A stretch of DNA of 64,000 nucleotides. Origin: Prevotellaceae bacterium UBA6398. GTDB lineage: Bacteria > Bacteroidota > Bacteroidia > Bacteroidales > Bacteroidaceae. Below, one piece after another: positions 1 to 9,034 of the stretch. Numbering within the stretch: position 1 is the first letter of the stretch; each line of letters begins with the position of its first letter. The notes beneath the pieces were generated by a model. The model saw only the letters and a program-made list of their open reading frames with translations. It made no database searches and had not been told where the DNA came from. The position numbers were made by a program, and so were the translations under genes. The stretch lies in NCBI GenBank assembly GCA_002437495.1, contig DJQA01000008.1, forward strand, positions 42,885-106,884, given 5' to 3'.

Positions 1-68
1 CGTTGCACCCTTCTTAAAAACACCTCGTAAGCGTTTGTTTTACAGCACGTTGCAAACTGGCGGAAAAA

Positions 69-147
69 GGTCTGATGTAATTTAAATTATATCAGACATA
101 ATTTTTTCTACGTCCTATGTAGTTTTTCCTACATCAAATGTATTTTT
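69..147 (+). repeat. R1 repeat, copy 1
   Basis: Head palindrome TCTGATG...TATCAGA (71-96) followed by 21-base units built on CTACGTCCTATGTAG and CTACATCAAATGTA, each followed by a T run. A conserved lead of about 35 bases (GTTTTnCAGnnnGTTGCAAA...GGCGGAAAAA) precedes it. The first 409 bases of the window hold only this copy, a partial R2 and the gltX promoter. Confidence 0.8.
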
Positions 148-158
148 GGCGGTATTGA

Positions 159-185
159 TTTTGCGCCATTTGTAGGGGCGTATGC
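159..185 (+). repeat. R2 repeat, left fragment
   Basis: TTTTGCGCCATTTGTAGGGG and half of the R2 palindrome, cut off after CGTATGC. Directly downstream of R1 copy 1. Confidence 0.6.
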
Positions 186-352
186 TTTTTGATTAACCCT
201 ACTTTATACACATCATGAGCACTGTCGTTTGCCTGTCATCCTGAACTGCGTTTGCGATGTTTGCCGCCTTGCCTCCGCCTTCACGAACATTCTTCACGAA
301 GTCCTCATACAACGGGGCGGAAATCCAAAACGCCCGGGTAACGGCGCGCACT

Positions 353-383
353 TTTGCAGGTTTTGCAAATTTGCGTAACTTTG
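353..383 (+). promoter_or_regulatory. Promoter of gltX operon
   Basis: TTTG at 353-356 and TAACTTTG at 376-383 are separated by 19 bases, the Bacteroidota housekeeping promoter layout (TTTG, 19-21 bases, TAnnTTTG). It decides the gltX start. Confidence 0.7.
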
Positions 384-409
384 CACGTCAATTACAAGCA
401 GATACATCA

Positions 410-1951
410 ATGGAAAGCAATATGGTTCGCGTGCGTTTTGCGCCAAGCCCCACGGGGCCCCTGCACATAGGCGGAGTACGCACGGCATTATATAACTACC
501 TTTTTGCCCGCCAGCACGGTGGAAAACTCATCTTCAGAATAGAAGACACCGACTCAAATCGCTTCGTTCCCGGAGCGGAGGAATATATATTGGAGTCGTT
601 CAAGTGGCTCGGCATAAAGTTTGACGAAGGCGTAAGCTTCGGTGGCGAATACGGTCCTTACCGGCAATCGGAACGCAGAGAGATATACAAAAAATATGCC
701 GACCAACTGCTTGACGAGGGCAAGGCCTACATAGCGTTCGACACCCCAGATGAGCTTCAGGCGGCAAGGGATAAAACCCCCAATTTCCAATACGATGCCA
801 CCACGCGCGGTTTCATGCGCAACTCGCTCACACTTCAGCCCGAAGAGGTTAAAGCCTTAATCGACGGCGGGGCGCAATATGTTGTGCGCCTTAAAGTGGA
901 AGGCGGCGAAGACATACACGTTCACGACATTATTCGCGGAGAGGTTGTTATAAATTCCTCCGTGCTCGACGACAAAGTGCTATACAAGTCGGCAGACCAA
1001 CTGCCAACATACCACCTTGCCAATGTTGTTGACGACCACCTGATGAAAATCACCCACGTGATACGCGGCGAGGAATGGCTTCCCTCTGCCCCACTCCACG
1101 TGCTGCTTTACCGCGCTCTTGGCTGGCAAGACACCATGCCGAGGTTCGCCCACCTGCCGCTTCTGCTCAAACCCGACGGCAAAGGAAAGCTTTCGAAACG
1201 CGACGGCGACCGTTTGGGATTTCCCGTGTTCCCTCTTGAATGGCACGACCCCAAAAGCGGCGAAATATCATCGGGCTACCGCGAAAGCGGATATATGCCA
1301 CAAGCGGTGATTAACTTCCTTGCGCTTTTGGGATGGAACCCCGGCGACGACGAGGAGATTATGACGCTCGACGAAATCGTAAAAAAGTTCAAACTCGAGC
1401 ATTGCAGCCGCAGCGGAGCAAAGTTCGATTTTGTTAAAGCCCAGTGGTTCAACCACGAATACATACTGCGCACACCCTCTGCCGAACTTGCGCCAACCTT
1501 CGACAAAATACTTAAGGCCAACGGCATAAACGAAACAATCGAACGCGTAACCGAAGTTGTTGAAATGATGAAAGGGCGCGTGAACTTCATAAAAGAACTT
1601 TGGCCTCTATGCAAATTCTTCTTCGTAGCCCCCGAAGAATACGATGCGAAAACCGTGAAGAAACGCTGGAAGCAGGATTCGCCCGAAGTTATGACGGAAC
1701 TGCGCGAACTTCTCGCCTCGCTCAACGATTTCTCGATAGAAAACCAAGACAAACACGTAATGGAATGGATTGCCGCCAAGGGATACGGCACGGGCAATGT
1801 TCTTAACGCCTTCCGCCTTACCATAGTGGGCGAGGGAATAGGTCCGCACGTGTTCGACATATCTGCGTTTCTGGGCAAAGAAGAAACACTCAGGCGAATG
1901 GACCGCGCAATAAGCATGCTGGGACATAAAGAAAACCAAGCCGGGCAATGA
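410..1951 (+). CDS. gltX: Glutamyl-tRNA synthetase
   Basis: Class I aminoacyl-tRNA synthetase that charges tRNA-Glu with glutamate in the cytoplasm. The 513-residue product has the expected length. The HIGH-type motif PLHIGG lies at about residues 17-22 and the KMSKS-type motif KLSKR at about 260-264. The frame is open upstream to 257, but a TAnnTTTG -7 box at 376-383 lies inside that extension, so a transcript could not include it. The ATG at 410 is chosen; the ATG at 422 is a close alternative. It overlaps waaA by 4 bases (ATGA), so the two are probably translationally coupled. Confidence 0.95.
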   Translation: MESNMVRVRFAPSPTGPLHIGGVRTALYNYLFARQHGGKLIFRIEDTDSNRFVPGAEEYILESFKWLGIKFDEGVSFGGEYGPYRQSERREIYKKYADQLLDEGKAYIAFDTPDELQAARDKTPNFQYDATTRGFMRNSLTLQPEEVKALIDGGAQYVVRLKVEGGEDIHVHDIIRGEVVINSSVLDDKVLYKSADQLPTYHLANVVDDHLMKITHVIRGEEWLPSAPLHVLLYRALGWQDTMPRFAHLPLLLKPDGKGKLSKRDGDRLGFPVFPLEWHDPKSGEISSGYRESGYMPQAVINFLALLGWNPGDDEEIMTLDEIVKKFKLEHCSRSGAKFDFVKAQWFNHEYILRTPSAELAPTFDKILKANGINETIERVTEVVEMMKGRVNFIKELWPLCKFFFVAPEEYDAKTVKKRWKQDSPEVMTELRELLASLNDFSIENQDKHVMEWIAAKGYGTGNVLNAFRLTIVGEGIGPHVFDISAFLGKEETLRRMDRAISMLGHKENQAGQ

Positions 1952-3171
1952 TGTATTCACTGGGGATATACCTATACATTCTCTGCGTCAAGGCAGCCTC
2001 CCTTTTCAACTCAAAAGCAAGGCTTCTGCTCAACGGCCACGCCGAAACTTTCGGCATTCTGGCGCACGCCATACGCACCAACGACCGCTACGTGTGGTTT
2101 CACACCTCATCCCTCGGCGAATTCGAGCAAGGCCGGCCGCTCATGGAACGCCTGCGAAAGGAACATCCCGAATACAAAATACTGCTCACGTTTTTCTCGC
2201 CCTCAGGCTACGAAGTCAGAAAGAACTTCAACGGAGCCGACATCGTATGCTATATGCCCTTTGACACCTGCCGCAACGCCCGCCGCTTTGTGCGCATGGT
2301 GCGCCCCGAAAAGGCATTCTTCATAAAATACGAGTTCTGGAAAAACTTCATAGACGAGCTCCACCGCTCGGGATGCGAAGTTTACAGCGTCTCGGCAATC
2401 TTCCGCAAAGACCAGATATTCTTCCGCCCATACGGACGGCAATACGCCAAAGTTCTAAACAACTTCACAAGAATATTTGTACAGAACGACGACTCACGCC
2501 GACTGCTCGAAAGCATAGGCATTGAGAACGTAACAGTTTCGGGCGACACCCGCTTTGACCGTGTGGTTGACATACGCAAGGCAGCAAAAGACGTAGAGCC
2601 TGCAAAAGCCATAGCCCGCGGATGCGCCAACGTACTCGTGGCGGGAAGTTCGTGGGAACCCGATGAGGACATAATAATCCCCTACTTCAACAGCCACAAA
2701 AACATGAAGCTCATCCTTGCGCCCCACGTGGTTAGCGAAAGCCACATAAGCCGCATACTCAAAGCTTTGAAACGTCCCGCCGTGCGCATAACCCAAGCCG
2801 CCGGAAAAGACATGGACGCATACGACTGCTTGATAATCGACACATACGGAATGCTGTCGTCAATTTACCGATATGGCAACATAGCCTATGTTGGAGGAGG
2901 CTTCGGAGTTGGCATACACAATGTACCCGAAGCCGCGGTTTACGGCATACCGGTTATAATAGGCCCCAATCACCACAAGTTTCGCGAGGCGGAAACGCTG
3001 CTGCGGCTCGGCGGATGTTTCGAAGTAACATCGTCCCACACTTTCGCCATTACAATGGACCTTCTAACAAGCAACGAGGAAAGCCGCAGCAAAGCAGGCA
3101 AGGCGGCAGGCAACTACATAAGCTCTAACGCCGGCGCGGCCGACAAAATATTCGACAAAATCAAATGGTAA
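1948..3171 (+). CDS. waaA: Lipid A Kdo transferase (WaaA/KdtA)
   Basis: Transfers 3-deoxy-D-manno-octulosonic acid from CMP-Kdo to the lipid A precursor at the inner membrane, the first step of LPS core building. The 407-residue protein has a hydrophobic N-terminal anchor, the family segment WFHTSSLGEFEQG near residue 50, KYEFWKN near 127, and a GT-B C-terminal half with YVGGGFGVGIHNVPEAAVYG near 315. The start overlaps the gltX stop. The family is recognised with good confidence; the number of Kdo residues added cannot be told from sequence. Confidence 0.93.
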   Translation: MMYSLGIYLYILCVKAASLFNSKARLLLNGHAETFGILAHAIRTNDRYVWFHTSSLGEFEQGRPLMERLRKEHPEYKILLTFFSPSGYEVRKNFNGADIVCYMPFDTCRNARRFVRMVRPEKAFFIKYEFWKNFIDELHRSGCEVYSVSAIFRKDQIFFRPYGRQYAKVLNNFTRIFVQNDDSRRLLESIGIENVTVSGDTRFDRVVDIRKAAKDVEPAKAIARGCANVLVAGSSWEPDEDIIIPYFNSHKNMKLILAPHVVSESHISRILKALKRPAVRITQAAGKDMDAYDCLIIDTYGMLSSIYRYGNIAYVGGGFGVGIHNVPEAAVYGIPVIIGPNHHKFREAETLLRLGGCFEVTSSHTFAITMDLLTSNEESRSKAGKAAGNYISSNAGAADKIFDKIKW

Positions 3172-3172
3172 A

Positions 3173-3796
3173 ATGATATCATCGCTTTTTTCTTTGGACT
3201 ACATTCTTTCGCGCTTAAACTCCCAGGAAATTGCAAGCGCGTTTATTGTATTGTTCGCCGTAATCGACATCTTCGGCTCGACACCGGTGATAATAAGCCT
3301 CAAAAATCAGGGGCGGCCCGTAAGCGCGTGGAAAGCGTCATCCATATCTTTCGCGCTTCTCTTTGGCTTCTACCTTGCCGGCGACGCCATGCTCAAACTA
3401 TTCAGCGTTGACATACAGTCGTTCGCCATCGCCGGCTCGCTGGTGCTGTTCCTCATGTCGCTCGAAATGATACTCGACATAACCATATTCAAGAACATGG
3501 GACCCATAAAGGAGGCCACGCTCGTGCCTGTGGTTTTCCCGCTAATAGCCGGCGCAGGCTCGTTCACCACCCTGCTTTCGCTAAAAGCCGAATACGCCTC
3601 TACAAACATCATAATAGCCTTGGTGCTCAACTGCCTTATGGTTTACATAGTAATCCGCGCCATCGACTGGGTGGAAAGAAAGATAAGCCCGGCAGCCATA
3701 TACCTAATGCGCAAATTCTTCGGTATCATACTGCTGGCCATATCGGTAAGGCTGTTCACCGCAAACATAATACCGCTTATAATCAAAATGGGCTGA
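3173..3796 (+). CDS. MarC family integral membrane protein
   Basis: 207-residue polytopic membrane protein of the MarC/UPF0056 family, with about six hydrophobic segments and the family motif VIDIFGSTPVI near residues 25-35. The function of the family is not established; the name comes from an old, disputed link to multiple antibiotic resistance. It starts two bases after the waaA stop, so it is the third gene of the gltX operon. No clear intrinsic terminator follows; a weak hairpin without a T run lies at about 3819-3850. Confidence 0.88.
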   Translation: MISSLFSLDYILSRLNSQEIASAFIVLFAVIDIFGSTPVIISLKNQGRPVSAWKASSISFALLFGFYLAGDAMLKLFSVDIQSFAIAGSLVLFLMSLEMILDITIFKNMGPIKEATLVPVVFPLIAGAGSFTTLLSLKAEYASTNIIIALVLNCLMVYIVIRAIDWVERKISPAAIYLMRKFFGIILLAISVRLFTANIIPLIIKMG

Positions 3797-3937
3797 AACC
3801 CGAGCCAAAACGTCCCATTGCCAAGTGCTGTTTCAAAACACGCGGCAACAACGACGACATGCGCCCTTTTTGCGGAATATAGTTTCTAGGCATGGAAAAA
3901 TAATACTGCCCGCTGTATGCCATTGCAAAAAAAGAAT

Positions 3938-3945
3938 TATTTTTG
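3938..3945 (+). promoter_or_regulatory. -7 box of enolase promoter
   Basis: TATTTTTG matches TAnnTTTG 29 bases before the enolase ATG at 3974. No clean upstream TTTG element is seen. Confidence 0.55.
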
Positions 3946-3973
3946 TGTCGGAAATAGTCAAAATCATATTATT

Positions 3974-5287
3974 ATGAAGATTGAGAAAATTCATGCAAGA
4001 GAAATCCTCGATTCAAGAGGCAATCCAACCGTAGAGGTTGAAGTAACATTGGAAAACGGCGTGATGGGTCGCGCAAGTGTCCCCTCAGGCGCATCAACCG
4101 GCGAAAACGAGGCTCTCGAGCTTCGCGACGGCGACAAGAAGCGTTATGGCGGCAAGGGCGTAACCAAAGCTGTTGACAATGTAAACAACATAATCGCGCC
4201 CGCTCTCAAAGGCGACTGCGTGCTCAACCAGCGTGCAATCGACTACAAAATGCTCGCGCTCGATGGCACCCCCACCAAGAGCAAGCTCGGCGCAAACGCA
4301 ATACTCGGCGTGTCTCTCGCAGCTGCACACACCGCTGCCAAGGCACTCAACATTCCCCTATACCGCTACATAGGCGGCGCAAACACCTACGTACTTCCCG
4401 TTCCGATGATGAACATCATCAACGGCGGCGCACACTCCGATGCTCCCATCGCATTCCAGGAGTTCATGATCCGTCCGGTTGGCGCACCCACCGAGCGTGA
4501 GGCCATCCGCATGGGCGCAGAAGTGTTCCACGCTCTCGCAAAGCTGCTCAAAAAGCGCGGTCTTTCCACAGCCGTAGGCGACGAAGGCGGTTTCGCACCC
4601 GCACTCAATGGCATAGAAGACGCTCTCGAAAGCATATGTCAGGCTATAAAGGATGCCGGCTACGAACCGGGCAAGGACGTAAAGATTGCAATGGACTGCG
4701 CCGCTTCGGAGTTCGCAACCTGCGAAAACGGCGAGTGGTTCTACGACTACCGCCAGCTCAAGAGCGGAATGCCCAAAGACCCCAACGGCAAGAAGCTCAC
4801 AGCCGAGGAACAGATAAAGTATCTCGAAGAACTCATCACAAAATATCCTATCGACTCTATCGAGGACGGTCTCGACGAGAACGACTGGGACAACTGGGTT
4901 AAACTCACCGCAGCCATCGGCGACCGTTGCCAGCTCGTGGGCGATGACCTGTTCGTTACCAACGTCAAGTTCCTTCAGAAGGGTATAAAGATGGGCGCTG
5001 CAAACTCCATCCTCATCAAGGTTAATCAGATTGGTTCGCTCACCGAAACCCTCGAAGCCATCGAAATGGCTCACCGCCACGGCTACACAACCGTTACCTC
5101 ACACCGCAGCGGCGAAACCGAGGACACCACAATTGCCGACATCGCAGTTGCAACCAACAGCGGTCAGATTAAGACCGGCTCCATGAGCCGCACAGACCGT
5201 ATGGCAAAATACAACCAGCTCATACGCATCGAGGAAGAGCTTGGCGACATCGCACAATACGGCTACAAGCGCATTCAGAAGGCATAA
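3974..5287 (+). CDS. eno: Enolase
   Basis: Converts 2-phosphoglycerate to phosphoenolpyruvate in glycolysis. The 437-residue product starts MKIEKIHAREILDSRGNP, the usual enolase N-terminus, so the in-frame extension to 3917 is left out; the -7 box at 3938 agrees. The signature ILIKVNQIGSLTETL lies near residue 340 and the active-site loop SHRSGETEDT near 375. Its own promoter and a strong terminator make it monocistronic. Codon use is biased towards a few frequent codons, as expected for a highly expressed gene. Confidence 0.97.
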   Translation: MKIEKIHAREILDSRGNPTVEVEVTLENGVMGRASVPSGASTGENEALELRDGDKKRYGGKGVTKAVDNVNNIIAPALKGDCVLNQRAIDYKMLALDGTPTKSKLGANAILGVSLAAAHTAAKALNIPLYRYIGGANTYVLPVPMMNIINGGAHSDAPIAFQEFMIRPVGAPTEREAIRMGAEVFHALAKLLKKRGLSTAVGDEGGFAPALNGIEDALESICQAIKDAGYEPGKDVKIAMDCAASEFATCENGEWFYDYRQLKSGMPKDPNGKKLTAEEQIKYLEELITKYPIDSIEDGLDENDWDNWVKLTAAIGDRCQLVGDDLFVTNVKFLQKGIKMGAANSILIKVNQIGSLTETLEAIEMAHRHGYTTVTSHRSGETEDTTIADIAVATNSGQIKTGSMSRTDRMAKYNQLIRIEEELGDIAQYGYKRIQKA

Positions 5288-5313
5288 AGCCTAAGCTGAA
5301 AGCAGCAAACATA

Positions 5314-5357
5314 TTCCGGGCATGCCCTGCAAAAGGGGCATACCCGGATTTTTTGTG
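5314..5357 (+). terminator. Intrinsic terminator of eno
   Basis: A stem from CCGGGCATGCCC to GGGGCATACCCGG with a short A-rich loop, one mismatch in the stem, followed directly by six Ts. Confidence 0.85.
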
Positions 5358-5528
5358 CCTTGTGCGGAATGGCGGTAAAGAGACACTTCGCAAATTTTAT
5401 TATGGGCATAAACGAACCCCCTTACTTGCCGCCAAAACCGCGTAAGACGTTGGTTTCCAGGAAAATTCTTGGCGGAAAATATTCTGCATAACGATTTGCT
5501 TTTCAGAGGTTTGCAAAAGCTGAAAAAA

Positions 5529-5610
5529 GGTCTGATGTAATTTGAATTATGTCTGATATAATTTTTCCTACATAGGACATAGTTTTTTCTGTTTCAGACA
5601 TAATTTTCAG
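5529..5610 (+). repeat. R1 repeat, copy 2
   Basis: Head, then CTACATAGGACATAG and a degenerate last unit; lead TTTTCAGAGGTTTGCAAAAG upstream. Lies between the eno terminator and the GH2 gene. Nothing else is seen in 5358-5769 beyond the GH2 -7 box. Confidence 0.8.
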
Positions 5611-5642
5611 GGGATACAAAACACGGTTTTCGGGAAATTCGC

Positions 5643-5650
5643 TAATTTTG
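5643..5650 (+). promoter_or_regulatory. -7 box upstream of GH2 gene
   Basis: TAATTTTG matches TAnnTTTG about 120 bases before the GH2 start, leaving a long 5' UTR. It lies just downstream of an R1 repeat copy. Confidence 0.5.
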
Positions 5651-5769
5651 CTTCCATACTAGTGTCGCAAAGGCAATTGCAGCCTTTTTCCGATTGGCTG
5701 CCGCCGGGACGGAGCAAAACTGCTCATAAACACTGCACTCACCAAATACAACAATAACTTAAAATATCG

Positions 5770-7605
5770 ATGAAAGTAAGACATTTATTAGCCGCTGCCG
5801 CAGTCGCGCTGCTTGCAGCCCCGCAACAGACCGGCGCACAATGGAAGCCCGTGGGCGACAAAATCAAGACACCGTGGGCGGAAAAGGTCAGCCCCAAACT
5901 GCCGTGGAACGTATATCCGCGCCCGCAGCTCAAGCGTGCGCAATGGGTGAACCTCAACGGACAGTGGAACTACGCCATAAAAGGTCTGCAAGGCGGCGAA
6001 CCCGCATCGTTCGACGGCAAAATCCTCGTCCCCTACCCAATAGAGTCCTCGCTCTCCGGCGTTGGAAAAACGCTTACAAAGGACAACATCCTGTGGTACA
6101 ACCGCACCTTCACAATTCCCTCCGCATGGAAAGGAAAGAACGTCAAGCTCAACTTCGGCGGCGTTGACTGGAAAGCGGAAGTGTTCGTGAACGGCGTAAG
6201 CGTTGGCAGCCACACGGGAGGCTTCGCGCCTTTCAGCCTCGACATCACAAGCGCACTGAAACCGGGCAGCAACAAACTTTCCGTAAAAGTGTTCGACCCC
6301 ACGTCTGACGGATACCAGCCCGTAGGAAAACAAAAAAGCAAGGCTTCGGGAATATGGTACACCCCCGCATCGGGCATTTGGCAAACTGTTTGGCTTGAGC
6401 CTGTAAGCGCAAAACATCTTGAGAGCATGGAAATCAATCCCGACATAGACGCAGGCACATTGAACGTGAAACCATTCGTCAGCGGCGCAAACAGCGGCGA
6501 CAAGGTTGTGGTAACTGCCAAGTTCGGCAAAACCGCCGTTGCAACGGCAAAAGGCGAAAGCGGAGAGAACATAAGCCTGAGCATACCAAACGCAAAACTC
6601 TGGAGTCCCGACCAGCCCAACCTTTACAGCCTCGACATAAAAGTTGTCTCTGGCGGCAAGACGGTTGATGCCGTTAGCAGCTACGCCGCAATGCGCAAGA
6701 TTTCGCAGGGAAAGAGCAAGAGCGGACACTTGGTGATGATGCTCAACAACAAGCCCCTGTTCCAAATGGGCCCGCTCGACCAAGGATACTGGCCGGACGG
6801 CATCTACACCGCGCCAACCTACGAGGCGATGGTTTACGACATCGACAAAACCAAGGAGTGGGGGTTCAACATGATCCGCAAGCACATGAAGGTGGAGCCG
6901 GACCTGTGGTACGAATACTGCGATAAGGCTGGAATGCTGGTATGGCAGGACATGCCCAGCGGACAGATTAACTACGAACACAACAAATGGGACATGACCC
7001 ACTGGTTCGCAAGCGACGAGATGACGCGCAACGCCGAAAGCGAGAGCGACTTCCGCGCCGAGTGGAAAGACATCATAGACAATTTCAAGAACCACCCCTG
7101 CATCGTGGTTTGGACACCGTTCAACGAGGGCTGGGGGCAGTTCAAGACCGCCGACATCACAGACTACACCAGGCAGCTCGACCCCACGCGCCTCATTAAC
7201 TCAGCTTCGGGCGGCAACCACTTCAAGGGCGTGGGCGACATACTCGACCTTCACAAATACCCCGCACCCGAAATGTACCTCACCGACCCCGACCGCGTGG
7301 AGGTCATGGGCGAGTTCGGCGGTCTCGGACTTCCGCTCAAGGGACACGTATGGCAGGACAGCGACAACTGGGGCTACGTGCAGTACAAGAACGAAAAGGA
7401 AGTAACCGACCGCTATGTGGAGATAGCCGACGGACTTCTCGAAATGGTCAAGAAAGGTGTCGCTGCCGGCGTTTACACCCAGACCACCGACTGCGAGATT
7501 GAGGTCAACGGCCTCATGACATACGACCGCAAGGTCATTAAGATTGAGGAGAAGCGCGTGCGCGAGGCAAACCTCAAGCTCTGCCGCTCGCTGGACAACG
7601 AATAA
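5770..7605 (+). CDS. Secreted glycoside hydrolase family 2
   Basis: 611-residue GH2 enzyme with an N-terminal signal peptide (about residues 1-23), a sugar-binding jelly-roll domain (about 45-215), an immunoglobulin-like domain (about 220-320) and a TIM barrel (about 325-610). The acid/base glutamate is probably E453 in FNEGWGQ and the nucleophile E515 in VMGEFGG. Family members in Bacteroidales are beta-galactosidases, beta-glucuronidases or relatives; substrate cannot be read from the sequence. It stands alone, with no SusC/SusD pair nearby, and probably acts in the periplasm. Confidence 0.88.
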   Translation: MKVRHLLAAAAVALLAAPQQTGAQWKPVGDKIKTPWAEKVSPKLPWNVYPRPQLKRAQWVNLNGQWNYAIKGLQGGEPASFDGKILVPYPIESSLSGVGKTLTKDNILWYNRTFTIPSAWKGKNVKLNFGGVDWKAEVFVNGVSVGSHTGGFAPFSLDITSALKPGSNKLSVKVFDPTSDGYQPVGKQKSKASGIWYTPASGIWQTVWLEPVSAKHLESMEINPDIDAGTLNVKPFVSGANSGDKVVVTAKFGKTAVATAKGESGENISLSIPNAKLWSPDQPNLYSLDIKVVSGGKTVDAVSSYAAMRKISQGKSKSGHLVMMLNNKPLFQMGPLDQGYWPDGIYTAPTYEAMVYDIDKTKEWGFNMIRKHMKVEPDLWYEYCDKAGMLVWQDMPSGQINYEHNKWDMTHWFASDEMTRNAESESDFRAEWKDIIDNFKNHPCIVVWTPFNEGWGQFKTADITDYTRQLDPTRLINSASGGNHFKGVGDILDLHKYPAPEMYLTDPDRVEVMGEFGGLGLPLKGHVWQDSDNWGYVQYKNEKEVTDRYVEIADGLLEMVKKGVAAGVYTQTTDCEIEVNGLMTYDRKVIKIEEKRVREANLKLCRSLDNE

Positions 7606-7628
7606 TTTCCGCGCCAATCCAAAACATA

Positions 7629-7661
7629 AAAAACCACGGTGATAATCACCGTGGTTTTTTG
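7629..7661. terminator. Bidirectional intrinsic terminator
   Basis: Perfect stem AACCACGGTGA / TCACCGTGGTT with a three-base loop; Ts follow on the + strand and, read on the other strand, a T-rich tract also follows. It sits between the convergent GH2 gene and the leftward lipoprotein gene and may serve both. Confidence 0.88.
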
Positions 7662-7675
7662 CTTGGGGGATTACG

Positions 7676-8074
7676 CTACTGCCCTATCGGGGCTATCCCA
7701 CGGTTGGCCTCGTCTTGCGACCACTGCACCTGCCACGTGCGGCCGTCGGTTGTGTCGAGCAGGATGAAAGTCCAGAAATTCTGCGTCGGGCAAAGCGTGA
7801 ACCTCCCTGCCTTTCCCTTTTCGGCAAGCGGCATGCCGTTCAGAACAGTCTCCCCACGGTTGTTGTCCTTAACGTCATACTGCACCTGCCACATCTTGCC
7901 GCTCCGCGTGTCGAGCTTTATGAACGTCCAAAGGTTCTGCGTGGGAAACAGCTTGTACACCTCGGCGTTTGCCGAGATTGCCGCAATAATAGCGGCATCC
8001 CTCTTTTCCGCCTCCTTGTTACCGCACGCCGCAAACAGCGGCAGCAGCAAGGCTATCAATATGCACTTTTTCAT
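7676..8074 (-). CDS. Small lipoprotein with duplicated 40-residue domain
   Basis: 132-residue lipoprotein: signal peptide MKKCILIALLLPLFAAC with the lipobox cysteine at 17. The start at 8074 is chosen because the signal peptide begins there; the frame is open further upstream. Two similar units follow: FPTQNLWTFIKLDTRSGKMW and CPTQNFWTFILLDTTDGRTW, each continuing into WQVQ and a D/N-rich stretch ending NRG. I do not recognise a named family. The paired units could fold as one beta-sheet domain. It lies behind the 8091-8684 gene, 16 bases apart, probably in one transcript. Confidence 0.8.
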   Translation of the reverse strand: MKKCILIALLLPLFAACGNKEAEKRDAAIIAAISANAEVYKLFPTQNLWTFIKLDTRSGKMWQVQYDVKDNNRGETVLNGMPLAEKGKAGRFTLCPTQNFWTFILLDTTDGRTWQVQWSQDEANRGIAPIGQ

Positions 8075-8090
8075 GGTTTTATTGTTTTGG

Positions 8091-8684
8091 TTATAGGTCA
8101 TCGCTTGCGCTTTCCTTTTCCACCAAGTTGTTCTTTTTGTCATTATATACCAACATAACACTGCAAAAATGCTCATAATCTGCCTTAGCATGAACAATTT
8201 TCAAAGTTATGATACCCTCGTCAGTTTCGTATTCTGTTCCGTATTTGCACCTGTCTTGTTCTGCATATAACATTTTCATCATATCATCCTTAGGTTGACT
8301 GTAAGAATCAAACTCTTCAATGCAGAAACTTGGCTTGCCATATTTTTTAGTCAGCATCTGCTTTAATGAGAAATATTTTAAAGCCAAGAATTCCCATGTC
8401 TTGTCCGGCTCAAAAAACACCCCGACACGATATACCAAATCCTTTTCTGTTGTTCTAAGAATGTGCAAATCACAATTTTTATATCCCGCAAACGTGCCTT
8501 TCATCATAGCCGTCTGTCCGTCATTTGTTAATGTCGTAAACCCTTTCTGCTTCATTTTTTGCACGAACGAGTTTACCGTTCCGTCGATTGGCACTCCCTT
8601 GAACAGGAGATGCCCTGATTTTTCCTGCGCATAGCCGCACAATGTTGCGAACATGCAAAGCACTGTAATGATAATCTGCTTCAT
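8091..8684 (-). CDS. Secreted hypothetical protein
   Basis: 197-residue protein with a signal peptide ending near CGYAQ, so probably periplasmic or exported. It contains about four beta-rich stretches and conserved-looking KKYGKPSF and GHLLFKGVPIDG motifs that recall short secreted Bacteroides proteins of unknown function. The start at 8684 is taken at MKQIIITVLC, where the signal peptide begins. A structured leader of about 350 bases with its own promoter precedes it. No function is proposed. Confidence 0.75.
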   Translation of the reverse strand: MKQIIITVLCMFATLCGYAQEKSGHLLFKGVPIDGTVNSFVQKMKQKGFTTLTNDGQTAMMKGTFAGYKNCDLHILRTTEKDLVYRVGVFFEPDKTWEFLALKYFSLKQMLTKKYGKPSFCIEEFDSYSQPKDDMMKMLYAEQDRCKYGTEYETDEGIITLKIVHAKADYEHFCSVMLVYNDKKNNLVEKESASDDL

Positions 8685-8749
8685 GATTTTTTGTTTTTGG
8701 TTTTTGTTGTTCCGAAACAAGAAAGGCGTGCAACCATCCGTATGCTTGT

Positions 8750-9028
8750 CTCTACTTTAGGTTACCGCCAAGCGACCTGCTACACAACAAGCGACGGACG
8801 GTTCACGCCGTGAAGCGTGAACCCCGAGTCTGCATGTTTCCGTGTAGCGAATATTGGCGGTATTCAAAGTAAAGGAAACACGAGCCGAAAGCCCATATAT
8901 CTTATCCTACAGAATGGACAGCCCCTCTCCTAACGGCTGTCTTGGGGTGCGCGGCAGGCATTGCCGCCTCTCCCTTGCGATTTTTGTGTCTGTTTCTTGA
9001 TTATTATTTTGTTAAACATTTTGATTGC
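8750..9028 (-). ncRNA. Structured RNA or long 5' leader, unidentified
   Basis: A TAnnTTTG box on the minus strand at 9035-9042 would start a transcript near 9028 that runs into the secreted-protein gene. The region folds well on either strand: TACCGCCAA pairs with TTGGCGGTA (9 bp, about 8764/8855), GCTACAC with GTGTAGC (7 bp inside it), and GGTTCACGC with GCGTGAACC (apical). Further hairpins are GACAGCC/GGCTGTC and GCGGCA/TGCCGC. The long arm with an internal bubble resembles 6S RNA in outline only. Hallmarks of RNase P RNA, tmRNA, SRP RNA and common riboswitches were not found. Confidence 0.5.
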
Positions 9029-9034
9029 GACCTC

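Noticed and set aside
3819..3850. Terminator after marC
   Set aside because: TTGCC/GGCAA with an internal loop is weak and no T run follows.
4358..5080. 240-codon open frame antisense to enolase
   Set aside because: Mirror image of the highly biased enolase codons; no start signal or family similarity.
5788..7095. 435-codon open frame antisense to the GH2 gene
   Set aside because: Low-complexity, V/C/H-rich translation without family motifs; the opposite strand encodes a GH2 enzyme with both catalytic glutamates.
8750..9028. RNase P RNA, tmRNA, SRP RNA or a common riboswitch
   Set aside because: No GAGGAAAGUC core, no tRNA-like ends with a tag frame, no SRP Alu/S-domain motif, and no TPP, cobalamin or SAM consensus was found on either strand.
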